A stretch of 64,000 nt of DNA from Nocardioides sp. CER19 (GTDB lineage Bacteria; Actinomycetota; Actinomycetes; Propionibacteriales; Nocardioidaceae): contig NZ_JARVWS010000001.1 in the NCBI RefSeq assembly GCF_029846275.1, positions 434,001 to 498,000 on the forward strand. The letters run 5' to 3'. Each line of letters starts with the position of its first letter. Position 1 is the stretch's first letter. A program made the translations under genes and the position numbers. Shown here in pieces: positions 42,864-50,795 of the stretch. The notes under the pieces were generated by a model, which saw only the letters and a program-made list of their open reading frames with translations, did no database searches and was not told where the DNA came from.

Positions 42864-44977
42864 CCACGACCATTCCCGCCCCTGCGCCCACACCCCCCGC
42901 TCCTGCAACGGCGCCTCGTCGTGTCGGCGGTGGGCTGCTCGACCCGCACCTGCTGCTGACGGCGCTCCCGGACGCGGTGCGCAAGCTCGACCCGCGGGCG
43001 ATGGTCCGCAACCCCGTGATGTTCGTCGTCGAGGTCGGTGCGGTCTTCTCGACGGTCTCCGCGATCTTCGACCCCGGCGTCTTCGCGTGGACGGTCGTCG
43101 TCTGGCTGTGGCTCACGGTCGTCTTCGCCAATCTGTCCGAGGCCGTCGCCGAGGGCCGCGGCAAGGCCCAGGCCGCCACCCTGCGTCGCGCGAAGACCGA
43201 GACCACGGCGCGACTGCTTCTCACCGGTCGGGTAGCGAGCGCCGGCGAACGTGTCGAGGCCGAAGAGGTCCCGGCGACCCAGCTCAAGGTCGGCGACCGC
43301 GTCGTCGTGGAGGCCGGCCAGGTCATCCCCGGCGACGGCGACGTGGTCGAGGGTGTCGCGAGCGTCGACGAGTCGGCCATCACCGGCGAGTCCGCGCCGG
43401 TGATCAGGGAGTCCGGCGGCGACCGCAGCTCGGTCACCGGCGGTACCCGCGTCCTGTCGGACCGGATCGTCGTGGAGATCACCGCCAAGCCCGGCGAGAG
43501 CTTCATCGACAAGATGATCGCCCTCGTCGAGGGCGCCAGCCGGCAGAAGACCCCCAACGAGATCGCGCTCAACATCCTGCTCGCGTCCCTGACGATCGTG
43601 TTCCTCGCCGCGACGGCCACCCTGCAGCCGTTCGCGATCTACTCCGGCGCCGAGCAGTCCATCGTCGTCCTCGTCGCCCTGCTGGTCTGCCTCATCCCCA
43701 CCACGATCGGCGCGCTGCTCAGTGCCATCGGCATCGCCGGCATGGACCGACTGGTGCAGCACAACGTGCTCGCGATGTCCGGACGTGCCGTCGAGGCGGC
43801 GGGCGACGTCAACACGCTGCTGCTCGACAAGACCGGCACGATCACGCTCGGCAACCGGCAGGCCGCCGAGCTCATCCCGGTCGGGGAGTGCAGCCACGCC
43901 CTCCTCGCCGACGCTGCCCAGCTCTCCTCGCTCGCCGACGAGACGCCCGAGGGCCGCTCGATCGTGGTGCTGGCCAAGCGGGAGCACGGCCTGCGGGAGC
44001 GCACCGCCGGTGAGCTGCCGACGGCACAGTTCGTTCCCTTCACCGCCCAGACCCGGATGTCCGGCGTCGACCTCCCGGGCCGGCGGGTCCGCAAGGGCGC
44101 GGCCGCTGCTGTCATGAAGTGGGTCCGCGAGAACGGCGGCCATCCCACCGAGCAGGTCGGCGCGATCGTCGACGCCGTCTCGACCGCCGGCGGGACGCCG
44201 CTGGTCGTCGCCGAGCACGTCGACGGCCGCCCGGCACGGGCGCTGGGCGTCGTACACCTCAAGGACATCGTCAAGCAGGGCATGCGGGAGCGCTTCGACG
44301 AGATGCGCCGGATGGGTATCCGCACGGTGATGATCACCGGCGACAACCCGCTCACGGCGCGCGCCATCGCCGAGGAGGCCGGCGTCGACGACTTCCTCGC
44401 CGAGGCGACGCCCGAGGACAAGATGGCGCTCATCAGGAAGGAGCAGGAGGGCGGTCGGCTGGTCGCGATGACCGGCGACGGCACCAACGACGCGCCCGCT
44501 CTGGCCCAGGCCGACGTCGGCGTCGCGATGAACTCCGGCACGTCCAGCGCCAAGGAGGCCGGCAACATGGTCGACCTCGACTCCAACCCGACGAAGCTCA
44601 TCGAGATCGTGGAGATCGGCAAGCAGCTGCTCATCACGCGCGGCTCGCTCACGACGTTCTCGATCGCCAACGACGTGGCGAAGTACTTCGCCATCATCCC
44701 GGCGATGTTCGCCGGCGTGTACGCCGGCCTCGACAAGCTCAACGTCATGCGCCTGGCGACGCCCGAGTCGGCCATCTTGTCGGCCGTCATCTTCAACGCG
44801 CTGATCATCGTCGCCCTCATCCCGCTGGCGCTGCGCGGCGTCCGCTACACGCCCTCGTCGGCCGCATCCATGCTGCGCCGCAACCTCGGCCTCTACGGAC
44901 TCGGCGGCATCGTCGCGCCGTTCGTCGGTATCAAGCTCATCGACCTGCTGGTGTCCCAGATCCCTGGCATCGGCTGA
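42860..44977 (+). CDS. kdpB: KdpB, P-type ATPase subunit
   Basis: A 705-residue P-type ATPase, the energy-coupling subunit of KdpFABC. The phosphorylated Asp is D323 in [12 protein letters not shown]. The actuator TGES is in AITGESAPV, and the hinge is ITGDNPLTA with [16 protein letters not shown]. The regulatory serine region TGES is conserved. It has an unusually Pro/Ala-rich first 20 residues. The next gene, kdpC, starts 18 bases after its stop with GGAG upstream. Confidence 0.98.
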   Translation: MTTTIPAPAPTPPAPATAPRRVGGGLLDPHLLLTALPDAVRKLDPRAMVRNPVMFVVEVGAVFSTVSAIFDPGVFAWTVVVWLWLTVVFANLSEAVAEGRGKAQAATLRRAKTETTARLLLTGRVASAGERVEAEEVPATQLKVGDRVVVEAGQVIPGDGDVVEGVASVDESAITGESAPVIRESGGDRSSVTGGTRVLSDRIVVEITAKPGESFIDKMIALVEGASRQKTPNEIALNILLASLTIVFLAATATLQPFAIYSGAEQSIVVLVALLVCLIPTTIGALLSAIGIAGMDRLVQHNVLAMSGRAVEAAGDVNTLLLDKTGTITLGNRQAAELIPVGECSHALLADAAQLSSLADETPEGRSIVVLAKREHGLRERTAGELPTAQFVPFTAQTRMSGVDLPGRRVRKGAAAAVMKWVRENGGHPTEQVGAIVDAVSTAGGTPLVVAEHVDGRPARALGVVHLKDIVKQGMRERFDEMRRMGIRTVMITGDNPLTARAIAEEAGVDDFLAEATPEDKMALIRKEQEGGRLVAMTGDGTNDAPALAQADVGVAMNSGTSSAKEAGNMVDLDSNPTKLIEIVEIGKQLLITRGSLTTFSIANDVAKYFAIIPAMFAGVYAGLDKLNVMRLATPESAILSAVIFNALIIVALIPLALRGVRYTPSSAASMLRRNLGLYGLGGIVAPFVGIKLIDLLVSQIPGIG

Positions 44978-44995
44978 GAAACTCGGAGACCTCCC

Positions 44996-45595
44996 ATGAC
45001 CACCCCTGTCCTTCCCGCCTTCCGCCACGGCTGGGCCGGCCTCCGGATGATCCTCGTGATGACGGTGATCCTCGGGCTCGCCTACCCGCTCGCGATGACC
45101 GGCTTCGCCTGGATCGCCTTTCCCGGCAAGGCCGACGGCTCGCTCGTGAGCCGCGACGGCAGCGACGTCGGCTCCGCGCTGATCGGCCAGTCCTTCACCG
45201 GCAGGCCCGACTACTTCCAGGGCCGCCCGTCCGCCGCCGGCGACGGCTACGACCCGCTGGCGTCGTCGGCCTCCAACCTCGGCCCGACCAGTCCGGTGCT
45301 CCTCGCGGACGTCGACCAGCGCCGCGCCGCCGTGGCGAGGCTCGACGGGACGCCTGCGACCGAGGTCGCCCCCGACGCGGTCACCGCCAGCGGGTCGGGT
45401 CTCGACCCCGACATCAGCCCCGCCTACGCCGCCCAGCAGGTCGACCGCGTCGCTGCCGCGCGCCACCTCGACCCGGCCGTCGTACGTCGGCTGGTGGAGG
45501 AGAACACGGACGGCCGCCAGCTCGGGTTCCTCGGTGAGCCGCGGGTCAATGTCTTGATGCTCAACCTGGCGTTGGACGGGGCGGGCGGCCGGTGA
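44996..45595 (+). CDS. kdpC: KdpC, K+-transporting ATPase subunit
   Basis: A 199-residue subunit with one N-terminal transmembrane helix (ILVMTVILGLAYPLAMTGFAW-like) and a periplasmic domain carrying the family signatures GQSFTGRPDYFQGRPSA, ASNLGPTS and GSGLDPDISPAYA. KdpC increases ATP affinity of KdpB. Its TGA directly abuts copy B of the 90-bp repeat, which lies between it and kdpD. Confidence 0.96.
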   Translation: MTTPVLPAFRHGWAGLRMILVMTVILGLAYPLAMTGFAWIAFPGKADGSLVSRDGSDVGSALIGQSFTGRPDYFQGRPSAAGDGYDPLASSASNLGPTSPVLLADVDQRRAAVARLDGTPATEVAPDAVTASGSGLDPDISPAYAAQQVDRVAAARHLDPAVVRRLVEENTDGRQLGFLGEPRVNVLMLNLALDGAGGR

Positions 45596-45685
45596 CTGTT
45601 CGTCGAGGTATGCAGGGAACTGCGCACTCCCCGGGCGGAGTTCCGCGTGGGAAGTGACCACTCGGCTGCATACCTCGACGAACAG
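45596..45685 (+). repeat. 90-bp nested inverted-repeat element, copy B
   Basis: Perfect 20-bp arms (CTGTTCGTCGAGGTATGCAG and its complement) enclose 50 bases that contain an inner hairpin centred on GCGGAGTTCCGC. It is 78 of 90 identical to copy A at 16834-16923 (reverse strand). It begins immediately after the kdpC TGA and ends 35 bases before the kdpD start, so it could reduce read-through from kdpFABC into kdpDE. No ORF inside. Confidence 0.88.
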
Positions 45686-45720
45686 CCGGTAGCAGCCCCC
45701 CACGGTGACAGGATTGCCCC

Positions 45721-48243
45721 GTGACGAAGGGACGGCTGCGGGTCTACCTCGGTGCCGCTCCCGGCGTCGGCAAGACCTACGCGATGCTCGGCGAGGCCAG
45801 GCGCCGCGCCGACCGGGGCACCGACGTGGTCGTCGGCTTCGTCGAGACGCACGGGCGCAAGCACACCGCCGACATGCTCAGCGGCCTCGAGGTGGTGCCG
45901 CGGCGGACGGTTCCCTACCGCGGCACCACCCTCGAGGAGATGGACGTCGACGCGGTGCTGCGTCGTCGGCCACGCGTCGCGTTGGTCGACGAGCTCGCGC
46001 ACACGAACGCACCCGGCGTCCGCAACGAGAAGCGCTGGCGTGACGTCGAGGAGCTGCTCGACGCGGGGATCGACGTCATCACGACGGTCAACATCCAGCA
46101 CCTCGAGTCCGTCAACGACGTCGTCGAGAAGATCACCGGCGTCCCCCAGCGGGAGACGGTGCCGGACGCCGTCGTACGCGCCGCCGATCAGGTCGAGCTG
46201 GTCGACATGTCGGCGGAGGCGCTGCGTCGCCGGCTGGCGCACGGCAACGTCTACGCGCCCGACAAGGTCGATGCGGCGCTCTCCAACTACTTCCGGGCGG
46301 GGAACCTGACGGCACTGCGGGAGCTGGCCCTGCTGTGGGTGGCCGACCGGGTGGACGACGCGCTGCAGGACTACCGGCAGCAGCACGACATCAGCGGCAC
46401 CTGGGAGGCCCGAGAGCGGGTGGTCGTCGCGCTCAGCGGCGGCCCGGAGGGCGAGCACCTCATCAGACGAGCCGCACGCATCGCGGCGCGGTCGGGAGCG
46501 GGCGACCTGCTGGCGCTCCACATCAGCCGCTCCGACGGCCTCACCGGCGCAGACCCCGCGCACCTGAGCGCGCAGCGCCGGCTGGTGGAGTCGCTCGGTG
46601 GCAGCTTCCACCAGGTGCTGGGCGACGACGTGCCGGAGGCGCTGCTCGCGTTCGCGCGCGCCGAGAACGCCACCCAGCTGGTCCTCGGGGACAGCCGGCG
46701 ACCGCGCTGGCAGACCCTGTTGAGCGGAACCGGAATCGGCAGCCAGACGATCAGACGCTCCGGCGACATCGACGTCCACATCGTGACGCACGCCCACGTC
46801 GGCCGCGGGCGGCTGCTACCCGATTCGCGGGGCAGCCTCAGCGGTCCGCGCCGCGCCCGCGGCTACCTGCTCGCCGTCGTCCTGCCGCTGGCGCTCAGCG
46901 GCCTTCTGACGCTCGTCGACGACCTCTTCGAGCTCAACTTCGCGAGCGACATGATGCTCTTCCTCATCGTCGTCGTCGGGGTCGCGCTCGTGGGCGGCCT
47001 CGGCCCGGCGCTGGTCGCGGCGCTGTTCGGCTCGATGCTGCTCAACTACTTCTTCACACCGCCGCTCTACGCGCTGACGATCCAGAGCAGGAACAACGCG
47101 CTCGCGCTGGTGGCCTACATCCTCGTGGGACTCATGGTCTCGTCGGTGGTCGACGTCGCGGCCCGGCGTACGCGCGAGGCGGCGCGGGCCGTCGCTGAGT
47201 CGCACGTGCTCGCCAACCTCGCCGCGACGCCCATCGTCGGGCGCCAGGCGCTCGACGACATGTTGGAGCGGTTCCGCGAGACCTTCAGCCTCGACTCGGT
47301 GGCCCTCCTCGAGGAGGACCAGGGCGGTCGCCGGCTGGTCGGGGCGGCCGGCACGTCCGCGGCGCGTACGCCGGACGAGGCCGACCAGCTCATCGAGGCC
47401 ACCGACACGGCGGTGCTCGCGCTCCGAGGACAGCCGCTCACCGACTCCGACCAGCGCATCGCACAGGTCTTCGCGGCGCGGACCGGACAAGCGATCGAGC
47501 AGATCCGCCTCGCTCGCGCGGCTGCCGAGGCCGCCCCGCTCGCCGAGGCCAACCGCGTCCGCACGGCCCTGCTCGCCGCCGTCGGCCACGACCTCCGCAC
47601 GCCGCTCGCGACGGCCAAGGCTGTGGTCTCGGGCCTGCGGAGTCCCGATGTCGAGATCGCGCCGCACGACCGGGCCGAACTGCTGGAGACGGCCGACATC
47701 GCCCTCGACCGGCTCTCCGGGCTGGTCGACAACCTGCTCGACATGAGCCGCCTGCAGGTGGGGGCGATGCCGGTGCACCTGCGCCGGATCGCGGTCGAGG
47801 AGGTCCTCACCCGGGCGCTCGACGACCTGGGCGTCTCGCCGCGGTCGGTCGTGCTCGAGCTCGCCGAGGGACTGCCGCCGGTCCTGGTCGATCCGGGGCT
47901 GCTCGAGCGCGTCATCGTCAACCTGGTCTCCAACGCCCAGCGGTACGCGCCACCCGGCGCCCCGCCCCTGGTCGGCGGCAGCAGCGTGCCGGGACGGGTC
48001 GAGCTGCGCGTGGTCGACACCGGGCCGGGGATCCCGTCCAGCGAGCTGGAGAGCGTCTTCCTGCCGTTCCAGAGGCTGGGCGACACGGACACGACGACGG
48101 GCGTCGGCCTCGGCCTCGCCGTGTCGCGCGGCCTCGTCGAGGCGATGGGTGGCACCCTCGAGCCCGAAGAGACGCCCGGAGGTGGGTTGACCATGGTGGT
48201 GTCGCTGCCGACGGACGCGACGTCGGGGGAGGGGGCGACATGA
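45721..48243 (+). CDS. kdpD: KdpD, potassium sensor histidine kinase
   Basis: An 840-residue membrane sensor. Order: KdpD N-terminal domain with Walker A GAAPGVGKTYAML (residues 10-22) and FVETHGRKHT, a universal-stress-protein-like domain (RVVVALSGGPEGEHLIRRAA), four transmembrane helices of the DUF4118 type (about 380-480, including LLNYFFTPPLYALTI), a GAF-like domain, then the kinase with phospho-acceptor H623 in AVGHDLRTPLATAK, N-box NLVSNAQRYAPP and GPGIP. It senses low K+ or turgor and phosphorylates KdpE. GTG start. Overlaps kdpE by ATGA. Confidence 0.97.
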   Translation: MTKGRLRVYLGAAPGVGKTYAMLGEARRRADRGTDVVVGFVETHGRKHTADMLSGLEVVPRRTVPYRGTTLEEMDVDAVLRRRPRVALVDELAHTNAPGVRNEKRWRDVEELLDAGIDVITTVNIQHLESVNDVVEKITGVPQRETVPDAVVRAADQVELVDMSAEALRRRLAHGNVYAPDKVDAALSNYFRAGNLTALRELALLWVADRVDDALQDYRQQHDISGTWEARERVVVALSGGPEGEHLIRRAARIAARSGAGDLLALHISRSDGLTGADPAHLSAQRRLVESLGGSFHQVLGDDVPEALLAFARAENATQLVLGDSRRPRWQTLLSGTGIGSQTIRRSGDIDVHIVTHAHVGRGRLLPDSRGSLSGPRRARGYLLAVVLPLALSGLLTLVDDLFELNFASDMMLFLIVVVGVALVGGLGPALVAALFGSMLLNYFFTPPLYALTIQSRNNALALVAYILVGLMVSSVVDVAARRTREAARAVAESHVLANLAATPIVGRQALDDMLERFRETFSLDSVALLEEDQGGRRLVGAAGTSAARTPDEADQLIEATDTAVLALRGQPLTDSDQRIAQVFAARTGQAIEQIRLARAAAEAAPLAEANRVRTALLAAVGHDLRTPLATAKAVVSGLRSPDVEIAPHDRAELLETADIALDRLSGLVDNLLDMSRLQVGAMPVHLRRIAVEEVLTRALDDLGVSPRSVVLELAEGLPPVLVDPGLLERVIVNLVSNAQRYAPPGAPPLVGGSSVPGRVELRVVDTGPGIPSSELESVFLPFQRLGDTDTTTGVGLGLAVSRGLVEAMGGTLEPEETPGGGLTMVVSLPTDATSGEGAT

Positions 48244-48917
48244 CCCGGGTCCTCGTCGTCGACGACGAGCCGCAGATCCTGCGGGCTCTGGCCATCAACC
48301 TGCGCGCCCGCGGCTACGAGGTGACGACCGCCGGAGACGGCGCCGAGGCGTTGGCCGCGGTAGGGGCCCAGCCTCCGGACGTCGTCGTGCTCGACCTCGG
48401 CCTGCCCGACATGGACGGAGTCGCCGTCATCGAAGGACTGCGGGACTGGTCGAAGGTGCCGATCCTCGTCCTGTCGGGTCGCTCGGACAGCGCCGACAAG
48501 GTCGACGCCCTGGACGCCGGTGCCGACGACTACGTGACGAAGCCGTTCGGGATGGACGAGCTGCTCGCCCGGCTGCGGGCGATGGTGCGGCGCAACGCGC
48601 CGGACGACCCCGAGGAGTCGGCCGTCGCCTTCGGCGACGCCGTCGTGGACCTCGCGGCGAAGAGGGTCACGGTCGCGGGGGTGGAGGTACGGCTCACCCC
48701 GACCGAGTGGCACCTCCTCGAGGTGCTGGTGCGGCGTCCCGGTCGTCTCCTGAGCCAGAAACAGCTGCTCACCGAGGTCTGGGGACCCGGCTACGAGACC
48801 GCGCAGGGCAACCTGCGGCTCTACATGGCCCAGCTGCGGCGCAAGCTGGAGCCGGATCCGGCCCGCCCGCGCTACTTCCGCAACGAGCCCGGAATGGGGT
48901 ACCGGTTCGAGCCGTAG
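48240..48917 (+). CDS. kdpE: KdpE, response regulator of the kdp operon
   Basis: A 225-residue OmpR-family regulator. The receiver domain has the acidic pair VVDDEP, phospho-acceptor D52 (VVVLDLGLPDMDG), Thr/Ser switch (ILVLSGRS) and KPFGMDEL. The winged-helix output domain has LTPTEWHLLEVLVRRPGRLLS and RLYMAQLRRKLEPDP. When phosphorylated by KdpD it should activate kdpFABC, probably through the phased repeats at 40518-40616. It overlaps kdpD by four bases. Confidence 0.97.
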   Translation: MTRVLVVDDEPQILRALAINLRARGYEVTTAGDGAEALAAVGAQPPDVVVLDLGLPDMDGVAVIEGLRDWSKVPILVLSGRSDSADKVDALDAGADDYVTKPFGMDELLARLRAMVRRNAPDDPEESAVAFGDAVVDLAAKRVTVAGVEVRLTPTEWHLLEVLVRRPGRLLSQKQLLTEVWGPGYETAQGNLRLYMAQLRRKLEPDPARPRYFRNEPGMGYRFEP

Positions 48918-48981
48918 GGCTCCTGACGACAGCGATTGGCCGCGCGCGGTCGGTGCCTTGTAACGTGTCCCACGCTGTCGG

Positions 48982-49075
48982 GGAGGCGTCGCCTAGTCAG
49001 GTCTATGGCGCCCGCCTGCTAAGCGGGTTTGGGGCTACAACCCCATCGAGGGTTCAAATCCCTCCGCCTCCGCCA
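48982..49075 (+). tRNA. tRNA-Ser (anticodon GCT)
   Basis: A class II tRNA: acceptor GGAGGCG pairing with CGCCTCC, anticodon stem-loop CCCGC-CTGCTAA-GCGGG giving GCT, long variable arm (TTTGGGGCTACAACCCCATC region), T-arm GAGGGTTCAAATCCCTC, G73 and encoded CCA. Confidence 0.96.
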
Positions 49076-49099
49076 GCTGGATGTCTTGCTGGCATCTGC

Positions 49100-49134
49100 G
49101 AAGGCCCGGATCCGCGGAGCGGATCCGGGCCTTC
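49100..49134 (+). terminator. 16-bp hairpin after tRNA-Ser(GCT)
   Basis: GAAGGCCCGGATCCGC pairs perfectly with GCGGATCCGGGCCTTC across a GGA loop, 25 bases after the tRNA, followed by TGCCTT. Confidence 0.8.
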
Positions 49135-49177
49135 TGCCTTACCGTGGAGGGGACGTCCAGCGAACCCAGCACCAGGT

Positions 49178-49201
49178 TGCAACTTTATGCAGTGCAACTT
49201 T
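49178..49201. promoter_or_regulatory. Direct repeat upstream of the secreted peptide gene
   Basis: TGCAACTTT occurs at 49178-49186 and 49193-49201, 15 bp apart, in an AT-richer patch about 100 bases before the peptide start. It is followed by GGACTAAGGTCC-like symmetry. It could be an activator site. The exact promoter boxes are not clear. Confidence 0.4.
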
Positions 49202-49301
49202 TTGAGGGACTAAGGTCCTGCATGGTTTGCGTCGGGCCCGGGGAGACTTGGGCCGACGAAGGCGTCTCGGGCCCGCCCCCCAGCATGACAAGGACACAAC
49301 C

Positions 49302-49421
49302 ATGAAGTTTGTTCGCAAGATCGGTGTTGTCGCGGCTGCTTGCGCCGTCAGCTTCGGCCTCCTGGGCATCTCCGCCCCCGCGCACGCCGACCTGACCTGG
49401 GGCCTGTCGGTCCGGAAGTGA
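49302..49421 (+). CDS. 39-residue secreted peptide precursor
   Basis: A very short gene encoding a complete Sec signal peptide (MKFVRKIGVVAAACAVSFGL, then LGISAPAHA) and a predicted mature decapeptide DLTWGLSVRK after cleavage at AHA (residue 29). AAGGA lies 8 bases before the ATG. It has its own direct-repeat upstream region and two hairpins after the stop, so it looks like a free-standing transcription unit. A convergent LuxR-like regulator with a ligand-type domain is next door. A signalling peptide is an attractive reading; an antimicrobial or a degraded signal sequence are alternatives. I do not recognise the peptide. Confidence 0.75.
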   Translation: MKFVRKIGVVAAACAVSFGLLGISAPAHADLTWGLSVRK

Positions 49422-49437
49422 CGAACGAGGACTTGCA

Positions 49438-49520
49438 CGGCGCCCGCACCAACCCCCTCTAGCGGGCGCCGGAAGCAGACGACGAAGGCAGTGACCTCAG
49501 GGTCACTGCCTTCGTCGTCT
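49438..49520. terminator. Two hairpins between the peptide gene and the convergent regulator
   Basis: The first has 10-bp arms, CGGCGCCCGC and its complement (49438-49471). The second has perfect 20-bp arms (AGACGACGAAGGCAGTGACC and its complement, 49477-49520) and a TCAG loop, and can end transcripts from both sides. Confidence 0.82.
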
Positions 49521-49536
49521 TGATGAGCCGTGGGGC

Positions 49537-50544
49537 TCAGTCCTCCGACGCCTCGTCGGCGGCGCTGACGCCGAGCTTCCCGAGCGTGTAGCCGAGCTGG
49601 AACCGGGTCTCGGCGTCGAACTCCTCCTTCAGGTCCGCCACGTAGCCGGCGTAGGTGCGAGGGCTGACGCCCAGCCGCTTCGCCGACACCGGGTCGGAGT
49701 GGCCCTCGATCAGCATCCGCATGGTCATCGCGCGTTGCTCCCGGGCGATGTGGCGCATGACAGTGGCATCCCGTGCCGTGAAAGGACGGGCCCGCTCCCA
49801 GGAGCGCATGAACACGTCGACGAGGTAGCCCACCACCGTCGGCTCGCGGACGGCGAGCGCGACCTGGATCCCTTCCGGAGAGGGGATCACGGCGACGCGC
49901 CGGTCGACGATGATCATCCGGTTGAAGAACTCGTCGAGTGTGCGGACCTCGCCACCGAGCTCGGTCACCGCGCCGACGTACTCCCGCGTGGCGGTGCTGC
50001 GGCGGGCGCTGTGCTGGTAGAGCGTCAGCAACCGCACTCCGCGACTCAGCAAGGTGCGCTCGATCTCGGTGGCCTCCTCGAGTGCCTCGCCGGTCTCGCG
50101 CCGCTCCTGGGGCTGGGCGGTGAGCAGCTCCTCCTGAGCCTCCGACCCCAGGCTGACGATGTAGGCCGGGATGTTCTTGCCGCGCAGGTAGGTGAAGGGG
50201 CCGCGATCCTCGGCGACCGCTGACTTGCGCCAGGCCTGAGAGAGGATGCCGAAGTGCTGCGCCCAGTGGGACGACTCCTCCAGGAGTCGGGAGCCCTCCG
50301 TGCTCAGCGGAGTCACGACGCGGGACTGGACGCCCGTCGGGTCCTCGGGGATCCATCGGTTGACCTCGTCGTCGAAATGGACGAGGCCCATGCCGACAAG
50401 CAGGTCGAAGGCGGCGCGCTGCGCCGAGCCCTCTGCGACGCGCTCGTCCTCGGGAGCGAGTCCTCCCTCCGCGGCGAGCGCCTCGTAGAGCGGAATCGAC
50501 TCGCTCTCGAACAGCGCACGCTCGTCCGCGCCGTACCCGCTCAA
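49537..50544 (-). CDS. LuxR-like HTH regulator with TrmB/phospholipase D-like sensory half
   Basis: A 335-residue regulator. The N-terminal part (ERALFESESIPLYEALAAEGGL ... AAFDLLVGMGLVHFD) resembles a degenerate winged helix. The middle (LLTLYQHSARRSTATREYVGAVTELGGEVRTLDEFFNRMIIVDRRVAVIP) is the fold shared by many actinobacterial LuxR-type regulators. The C-terminus is a LuxR-type HTH (RMLIEGHSDPVSAKRLGVSPRTYAGYVADL). A TTG start is chosen: GGAAGGGG is 7 bases upstream and a promoter-like pair lies at 50619-50648. The frame is open 41 codons further. It converges on the secreted peptide gene and may respond to it (inference). Confidence 0.8.
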   Translation of the reverse strand: MSGYGADERALFESESIPLYEALAAEGGLAPEDERVAEGSAQRAAFDLLVGMGLVHFDDEVNRWIPEDPTGVQSRVVTPLSTEGSRLLEESSHWAQHFGILSQAWRKSAVAEDRGPFTYLRGKNIPAYIVSLGSEAQEELLTAQPQERRETGEALEEATEIERTLLSRGVRLLTLYQHSARRSTATREYVGAVTELGGEVRTLDEFFNRMIIVDRRVAVIPSPEGIQVALAVREPTVVGYLVDVFMRSWERARPFTARDATVMRHIAREQRAMTMRMLIEGHSDPVSAKRLGVSPRTYAGYVADLKEEFDAETRFQLGYTLGKLGVSAADEASED

Positions 50545-50618
50545 CCCATCGCCCCTTCCCGACGTGAGGGATCCTTCCACAACGGTTGGTGCGTCCGCCC
50601 TGCTCTCCTGGCGATTTC

Positions 50619-50648
50619 GGTATCGCTCAGAGCGTCCGCTATCCTCAA
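50619..50648 (-). promoter_or_regulatory. Probable promoter of the LuxR-like gene
   Basis: On the minus strand, TTGAGG (50648-50643) and GATACC (50624-50619) are separated by 18 bases, a fair sigma-70-type pair about 75 bases before the TTG start. It lies inside the longer open frame, which supports the internal start. Confidence 0.4.
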
Positions 50649-50674
50649 CCAGTCTTGTGCGCAGCACAGGGCAT

Positions 50675-50747
50675 GCGCCCGTAGCTCAACGGATAGAGCA
50701 TCTGACTACGGATCAGAAGGTTTGGGGTTCGAATCCCTACGGGCGCG
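50675..50747 (+). tRNA. tRNA-Arg (anticodon ACG)
   Basis: Cloverleaf of 73 bases: acceptor GCGCCCG pairing with CGGGCGC, D-arm AGCTCAACGGATAGAGC, anticodon stem-loop CTGA-CTACGGA-TCAG giving ACG (wobble A read as inosine), T-arm GGGGTTCGAATCCCT. CCA is not encoded. Confidence 0.96.
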
Positions 50748-50752
50748 CAGAC

Positions 50753-50787
50753 GGCGAAGGCCCGGGTCACCGACCCGGGCCTTCGCC
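50753..50787. terminator. 16-bp hairpin after tRNA-Arg
   Basis: GGCGAAGGCCCGGGTC pairs perfectly with its complement across an ACC loop. It lies between the tRNA and the convergent antiporter gene and can serve both. Confidence 0.8.
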
Positions 50788-50795
50788 ACTTCCGC

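Noticed and set aside
42629..45703. A 1024-codon open frame on the minus strand
   Set aside because: Antisense to kdpA, kdpB and kdpC, which have complete family motifs. The translated product has no recognisable domain.
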